NCBI GenBank assembly: GCA_964433345.1
Contig: CAYSQJ010000004.1
Span: 1-64,000 of the forward strand
DNA: 64,000 nt
DNA from: Ga0077527 sp964433345
GTDB taxonomy: Bacteria > Pseudomonadota > Gammaproteobacteria > Burkholderiales > SG8-41
Direction of reading: 5' to 3'
Shown: in pieces, positions 60,002 through 64,000 of the stretch
Layout of the letters: each line of letters opens with the position of its first letter
How positions within the stretch are numbered: position 1 is the first letter of the stretch
Position numbers and translations under genes: made by a program
Notes under the pieces: generated by a model
Databases searched by the model: none
What the model saw: the letters and a program-made list of their open reading frames with translations, nothing else
What the model was told of the DNA's origin: nothing

Positions 60002-60112
60002 AGCCACAGAGGGCACAGAGTTCACAGAGAAAACCCGCAATGGAAACCTTATCGTAAATATTCTCGGCTTTTGCTTTTGAAATTCTCTGTGCTCTCTGTG
60101 TCCTCTGTGGCT
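60002..60112. repeat. Inverted repeat with 'CACAGAGG' arms
   Basis: The arms AGCCACAGAGG (60002-60012) and CCTCTGTGGCT (60102-60112) are perfect reverse complements, and the flanking CACAGAG units are also mirrored. This is a type of intergenic repeat seen widely in environmental proteobacteria. A second copy of its right end lies at 60240-60276. Confidence 0.75.
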
Positions 60113-60140
60113 AAAAAGGTTTGAAGTTTTTGCAGGTGCT

Positions 60141-60232
60141 GTAGCCCGGATGTAACGAAGTGGAATCCGGGTCAGTCGTCGCATGAGCCACTGTGTTCCC
60201 GGATTCCGGCCTGCGGCCTGCTTCCGGGCTAC
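60141..60232. repeat. Inverted repeat with 'GTAGCCCGGA' ends
   Basis: GTAGCCCGGA at 60141-60150 is the reverse complement of TCCGGGCTAC at 60223-60232, with inner GGAATCCGGG and CCCGGATTCC arms. It lies between the two copies of the CACAGAGG repeat end. It has the look of a small non-autonomous element. Confidence 0.75.
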
Positions 60233-60282
60233 GGGCTGTGCCCTCTGTGGCTAAAAGGTTTCAGGTTTTTTCAGGAGGCAGC

Positions 60283-61239
60283 ATGAAAACGGAAGTGGCG
60301 CTGTATGTCGACGAGGCCCTGGGCAGCTACGGTTTCCCCGACGGGCATCCCTGGGGGCCGGACCGGCAGGATGCGTTCTGGAACGAGGCGACGGGACAGA
60401 AGCTCGACAAGTCCGCCGAGGTCTGCGGTTCGCGTGCGGCCACGTTCGAGGAAATCAGCCGTTTCCATGACGACGCCCATGTGGCGCGGGTGCACGAGCT
60501 GTCGGAACAGGGTTACGGCCTGATCGACCACGGCGACACGCCGGCCTTCTCCGGCGTCTACGAGGCCTCGGCCCATGTCGTCGGCGCGGCGCTCGATGGT
60601 CTGCACCGCATCATGGCGGGCGAGATACTGCGCAGCTTCCAGCCGATCGGCGGCTTGCACCACGCTTCGCGCGGCCATGCGGCGGGTTTTTGCGTGTTCA
60701 ACGACTGCGGCGTGGTGATCGACACGCTGCGTTCGCAGTACGGCGTGAAACGTGTCGCCTATGTCGATATCGACGTGCACCATGGCGACGGGCTGTATTA
60801 CCCGTACGAGTCCGATCCTGACTTCATCTACGCCGACATCCACGAGGACGGGCGCTTTCTTTATCCGGGCACCGGCGCCGAAACCGAGCGCGGCAAGGGT
60901 GCGGGCGCGGGACTCAAGCTGAATATCCCGATGGCACCAGGTGCTACCGACGCGCAGTTCATGAAGGCCTGGGAACGCGTGGAAGAACACCTGCGCGCGC
61001 ACAAGCCGGATTTCATCCTGCTGCAGGCCGGCGCCGACAGCATCGCCGGAGATCCGCTGGCGCATCTGCAGTACACGCCGAAGGCGCATGCCCATGCCGC
61101 GCAGCGGTTGTGCGTGCTGGCGAACGAACTCTGCGGCGGCCGCATCATGGGTTTCGGCGGCGGAGGTTACAACCGCAGGAACCTTGCGCTGGGCTGGTGC
61201 GGCGTGCTTGACGCCTTCATCCGCGGCTCCGAAAAATAA
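60283..61239 (+). CDS. Histone deacetylase-family (acetoin utilization/HDAC-like) amidohydrolase
   Basis: This 318-residue zinc enzyme deacetylates acetylated amines or polyamines. The His-His pair is in GGLHHASRGHAAGFC, the zinc ligands Asp and His are in YVDIDVHHGDGLYY, and the third Asp is in GADSIAGDPLAHL. The ATG at 60283 follows CAGGAGG; a longer frame from 60193 would translate repeat sequence. It is separate from the sirtuin at 15345. A hairpin follows the stop. Confidence 0.9.
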   Translation: MKTEVALYVDEALGSYGFPDGHPWGPDRQDAFWNEATGQKLDKSAEVCGSRAATFEEISRFHDDAHVARVHELSEQGYGLIDHGDTPAFSGVYEASAHVVGAALDGLHRIMAGEILRSFQPIGGLHHASRGHAAGFCVFNDCGVVIDTLRSQYGVKRVAYVDIDVHHGDGLYYPYESDPDFIYADIHEDGRFLYPGTGAETERGKGAGAGLKLNIPMAPGATDAQFMKAWERVEEHLRAHKPDFILLQAGADSIAGDPLAHLQYTPKAHAHAAQRLCVLANELCGGRIMGFGGGGYNRRNLALGWCGVLDAFIRGSEK

Positions 61240-61261
61240 GTCCCCGCTGTATCACCTGAAA

Positions 61262-61284
61262 ATCCGCGGGAACCTCCCGCGGAT
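61262..61284 (+). terminator. Perfect 9-pair hairpin after the deacetylase gene
   Basis: ATCCGCGGG and CCCGCGGAT form a perfect stem around an AACCT loop, 23 bases after the stop. Only a short T-rich stretch follows (GTCTTTATT), so it is a probable but not ideal terminator. Confidence 0.5.
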
Positions 61285-61390
61285 ATCCCTGTCTTTATTG
61301 ATGGGAGGCGCTCTCCGCGCCGACGCGCATGCGCGCGTCATTCAAGGGTCCGCAACGACGGACCGCAATCCATGACGAGGAGAACAGACC

Positions 61391-62677
61391 GTGACCGACG
61401 GCTTCGAGCAACTTTCCGCTTTGCTGAACGATTATCCCCGCGCCTACCTGCTGGTGGCGCTGTCTCTGCTGCTGGCTGCGGCCTGGCTGTCGAACTGGAT
61501 CGCCAAGCGTATCCTCGTGCGCGGCGCGCTGCGCGTGCTGCGCGCAACGCCGGTGGGTCGCAACACCGACCTGTCGCGGCATGGCGTGATCCGTCGCTTG
61601 GCCAATGTGGTGCCGGCGCTGGTGCTGTCAGCCGGCGTTGCGGCCGTGCCCGACCTGCCGGCCGCGCTGGTGACCGTGGTGCAGAACGTCTGCGGCGCCT
61701 TCATCGTGCTGACGCTGTCGCTGGCGGTGGGCGCGGCGCTGGATGTCGCCAATGAGCTGTACCAGAGGCGTCCCGATGCGGCGAGCAAGCCGATCAAGGG
61801 TTATCTGCAGGTGGTGAAGATCGTGATCTACGCCGTCGCGGCGATCCTGATGATCGCGGCGTTGATCGACCGTTCGCCGCTGATCCTGCTCTCCGGCCTT
61901 GGTGCGATGGCCGCGGTGCTGATGCTGGTGTTCCAGGACACGCTGCTGTCGCTGGTGGCGAGCGTGCAGATTTCGTCGAATGACATGGTGCGTGTCGGTG
62001 ACTGGATCGAGATGCCGCAGCTCAACGCCGACGGCGACGTGATCGACATCGCGCTGCACACGGTGAAGGTGCAGAACTGGGACAAGACCATCACCACGAT
62101 CCCGACCAAGCGCCTGATCACCGAGTCCTTCAAGAACTGGCGCGGCATGAGCGAGTCCGGAGGCCGGCGCATCCAGCGTTCGCTGCTGATCGACCAGAAC
62201 AGCGTGCGTTTTTTCAGCGGCACCGAGCGCGAGCGCCTGCACCGCTTTGCGCTGCTGCGTGACTACCTTGAGGACAAGGAGCGCGAAATCGGTGAGTGGA
62301 ACGCGAAGCTGGAGGCCCAGGGCCGCGATCCGGTCAACGCGCGGCGGCTGACCAACATCGGCACCTTCCGCGCCTATGTCGAGCGTTACCTGCGCAGCCA
62401 TCCCTGCATCCACCAGGAGATGACGCTGATGGTGCGTCAGCGCAGCCCGGGGCCCACCGGCCTGCCGCTGGAGATCTACTGCTTCACCAATACCACCGCC
62501 TGGGGCGAATACGAGGCGATCCAGTCGGACATCTTCGATCACCTGCTGGCGATCGTACCGGAGTTCGGGCTGCGCATTTTCCAGGAGCCCGGCGGGGCGG
62601 ACATCCGCGGGCTGGGTGATGCGGCTAGAATGCTGCAGTCGCCGGACCGGCGGCCGGCCGCCGGCGCAGTAGCCTGA
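61391..62677 (+). CDS. Mechanosensitive ion channel (MscS family, YbdG-like)
   Basis: This 428-residue inner-membrane protein has about five hydrophobic segments before the conserved MscS beta domain. The pore region LLSGLGAMAAVLMLVFQDTLLSLV, in two parts SGLGAMAAVLML and VFQDTLLSLV, is followed by NDMVRVGDWIEM. It should open on hypo-osmotic shock. GAGGAG precedes the GTG at 61391. The long cytoplasmic tail is similar to that of YbdG/MscM-type channels. It is solitary. Confidence 0.9.
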   Translation: MTDGFEQLSALLNDYPRAYLLVALSLLLAAAWLSNWIAKRILVRGALRVLRATPVGRNTDLSRHGVIRRLANVVPALVLSAGVAAVPDLPAALVTVVQNVCGAFIVLTLSLAVGAALDVANELYQRRPDAASKPIKGYLQVVKIVIYAVAAILMIAALIDRSPLILLSGLGAMAAVLMLVFQDTLLSLVASVQISSNDMVRVGDWIEMPQLNADGDVIDIALHTVKVQNWDKTITTIPTKRLITESFKNWRGMSESGGRRIQRSLLIDQNSVRFFSGTERERLHRFALLRDYLEDKEREIGEWNAKLEAQGRDPVNARRLTNIGTFRAYVERYLRSHPCIHQEMTLMVRQRSPGPTGLPLEIYCFTNTTAWGEYEAIQSDIFDHLLAIVPEFGLRIFQEPGGADIRGLGDAARMLQSPDRRPAAGAVA

Positions 62678-62720
62678 TGTTCAGGGCTGTCCGGGGCCGC
62701 ATATTCCTGCGGAATTCCGG

Positions 62721-63737
62721 ATGAACCCGATCAGACTCAGCGTACTCGACCAGTCCCCGATCATCAGCGGCCATACGCCGCAGCAGGCCATACATCAGAC
62801 CATCCGCCTCGCACAGGCGGCGGAGAAACTCGGCTTTTACCGCTACTGGTGCGCCGAACACCATTCGATCATGGCGCTGGCCGATCCCTGTCCGGAGATC
62901 CTGGTGACGCGGCTGGCTGCGGCGACCTCGACCATCAGGGTCGGCACCGGCGGCGTGCTGCTGCCGTACTACAGCCCGCTGAAAATCGCCGAGCAGTTCC
63001 GCATGCTCGAGGCGCTGTTTCCGGGACGCATCGACCTTGGCATCGGCCGAGCGCCGGGCGGCGACCAGGCCACCGCGATGGCGATGGGGCAGGGGCGATA
63101 TCCCTCGGCTGATGATTTTCCGGAGCAGGTGCAGTACCTCTCGGCCTACCTCGACGACGACCTGCCCAAGGGACATCCCTTTGCACAGGTGAAGGCGCAG
63201 CCGGCGGGTGAGGGCAGTCCGCAGATCTGGCTGCTCGGTTCCTCGGATTACAGCGGCGCACTGGCGGCGCAGCTGGGCCTGCGCTTCGCCTTCGCCCATT
63301 TCATCAGCGCTCGCGGCGGAGACACCGTGATGCGCGACTTCAAACGGCGTTACCAGCCTTCGCCGCGCGAACCGCAGCCGCAGGCGCTGGTTTGCGTGTT
63401 CGTGATCTGCGCCGAGACCCAGGCGCAGGCGGAGCGGCTGGCGCAGAGCGTCGACCTGCGGCGGCTCAACATGGACTACGGCGTCAATGCGCCGGTACCC
63501 ACGCTGGATGAGGCCGAGCGTTATCCGTACACCGACGTTGACCGCCAGCGCATTGAGCACCACCGCCGCCGCGTGGTGCTGGGCACGCCCGATGTCGTCA
63601 AACAGCGACTGCTGGAGATCCAGTCACAGTTTGAAGCCGACGAACTGATGGTGATCACCATCACCGGCGATTACGACTCCCGGCTGCGTTCCTATGAGTT
63701 GCTGGCGGAAGCTTTTGCGCTCTGTCATCCCCGCTAG
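62721..63737 (+). CDS. Luciferase-like flavin monooxygenase (LLM class)
   Basis: This 338-residue protein has the bacterial luciferase-like TIM barrel, using reduced FMN. SVLDQSPIISG opens the barrel, YWCAEHHS, GTGGVLLPYYSPLKIAE and RIDLGIGRAPG are standard signatures of the MsnO8-like LLM group. It starts 43 bases after the channel gene, with no strong hairpin between them. Substrate is unknown, possibly an alkane-sulfonate or hydrocarbon analogue. Confidence 0.88.
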   Translation: MNPIRLSVLDQSPIISGHTPQQAIHQTIRLAQAAEKLGFYRYWCAEHHSIMALADPCPEILVTRLAAATSTIRVGTGGVLLPYYSPLKIAEQFRMLEALFPGRIDLGIGRAPGGDQATAMAMGQGRYPSADDFPEQVQYLSAYLDDDLPKGHPFAQVKAQPAGEGSPQIWLLGSSDYSGALAAQLGLRFAFAHFISARGGDTVMRDFKRRYQPSPREPQPQALVCVFVICAETQAQAERLAQSVDLRRLNMDYGVNAPVPTLDEAERYPYTDVDRQRIEHHRRRVVLGTPDVVKQRLLEIQSQFEADELMVITITGDYDSRLRSYELLAEAFALCHPR

Positions 63738-63790
63738 CCCCGGCCGCGTTATTCCTGTCATCGGGCCGCCACGTGTTATGCGTTGCGCGG

Positions 63791-63829
63791 AATATCGATA
63801 ACATGTTGTTTATATTCAATATTTTTCGA
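63791..63829 (-). promoter_or_regulatory. IHF-site-like AT-rich element, copy 8 (one mismatch)
   Basis: The minus strand reads AAACAACATGTTA at 63811-63799, one change from WATCAANNNNTTR, with AAAAATATTGAATAT on its 5' side. It lies just before the ribosome site of the last gene. Confidence 0.5.
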
Positions 63830-63843
63830 ATTCGGGAGGAATC

Positions 63844-64000
63844 ATGAAACAGCTGATAGTTGCCGCGATGTGTGCGTTGTTTGCAGTAAGCGTCCAGGCC
63901 CAGCAGGGCGAGGCGAAGAAGGGTGCTCCGGCTGCTGAGAAAAAGGCCGCGCAGGCGAAGAAGGAACCCAGCGAAGCCCAGAAGCGGCAGCAGGCGCGGA
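63844..64000 (+). CDS. PsiF-like small exported protein (3' end outside window)
   Basis: The visible 52 residues begin with a signal peptide (MKQLIVAAMCALFAVSVQAQ) followed by Lys/Ala-rich sequence and EPSEAQKRQQAR, which resembles the beginning of the first PsiF repeat. GGGAGG lies five bases before the ATG. PsiF-type proteins are small periplasmic products of unknown function. The assignment rests on a short stretch. Confidence 0.55.
   Translation, partial: MKQLIVAAMCALFAVSVQAQQGEAKKGAPAAEKKAAQAKKEPSEAQKRQQAR

Noticed and set aside
1..64000. CRISPR arrays, tRNA or rRNA genes, insertion sequences and prophage genes
   Set aside because: No regularly spaced repeats, cloverleaf sequences, transposases or phage structural genes were seen on reading both strands; short RNA genes could still be missed.

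Overview
The window is a high-G+C (about 64% by eye) proteobacterial chromosome segment, most likely from a betaproteobacterium of the Burkholderiales type. The reasons are the rho–trxA and fdxA arrangement, five Bug/TctC-type solute receptors, and several betaproteobacterial hypothetical families. No tRNA, rRNA, CRISPR array, transposase or phage gene was seen. Gene density is high, and only one gap exceeds 300 bases (36399-36875).

Layout. 1-8135: rho (cut by the window edge), thioredoxin, a 7Fe ferredoxin, and an AddB-like/AddA-like nuclease–helicase pair. 8256-19507: three solute receptors on this strand and one opposite, a quinone-oxidoreductase-like MDR enzyme, an SDR/MFS pair, a sirtuin, and DinB and CBS proteins. 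19488-26120: MFS, carboxymuconolactone-decarboxylase-like and SDR genes facing a hydrolase–lipoprotein–ABC exporter cluster. 26332-30519: class II aldolase, thioesterase, FKBP isomerase, glutamate dehydrogenase and amidohydrolase, closed by a good terminator. 30688-36398: an amide-hydrolase locus with three amidases, an AtzG-like small subunit and a solute receptor. 36876-44159: exported methyltransferase, universal stress protein, hydrolase, MAPEG, a three-gene oxygenase operon (NIPSNAP, VOC, FAD monooxygenase), macro-domain protein and LysR. 44269-48157: CocE/NonD hydrolase, MazEF, and an SGNH/Nudix cluster. 48240-53093: B12/radical SAM protein, DUF2237 protein, Hsp15-like protein, small proteins and PhoD. 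53185-55052: a low-G+C insert carrying a solitary OLD-family nuclease. 55180-64000: orphan antitoxin, membrane proteins, Rossmann/DUF2520 protein, thioesterase, radical SAM, HDAC-like deacetylase, MscS channel, flavin monooxygenase, and the start of a PsiF-like protein.

How the genes work together. Much of the content looks like small-molecule catabolism: periplasmic capture by Bug receptors, amide hydrolysis by amidases, ring or C–C chemistry by monooxygenase, VOC, hydrolase and SDR enzymes, and nitrogen return through glutamate dehydrogenase. These links are inferred from gene order.

The main unexpected signal is a family of eight AT-rich intergenic elements of about 35 bp. Seven contain a perfect match to the IHF consensus WATCAANNNNTTR, with an AT tract on the correct side; the eighth has one mismatch. 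They lie beside gene starts or on stop codons, and one abuts a bipartite palindromic repeat, which recalls the RIP/RIB elements of enterobacteria. Other notable points are two SDR paralogs that lack the catalytic Ser and Tyr, an amidase with a fused AtzG-like tail next to a free AtzG-like gene, and a methyltransferase with a Tat-like export signal.
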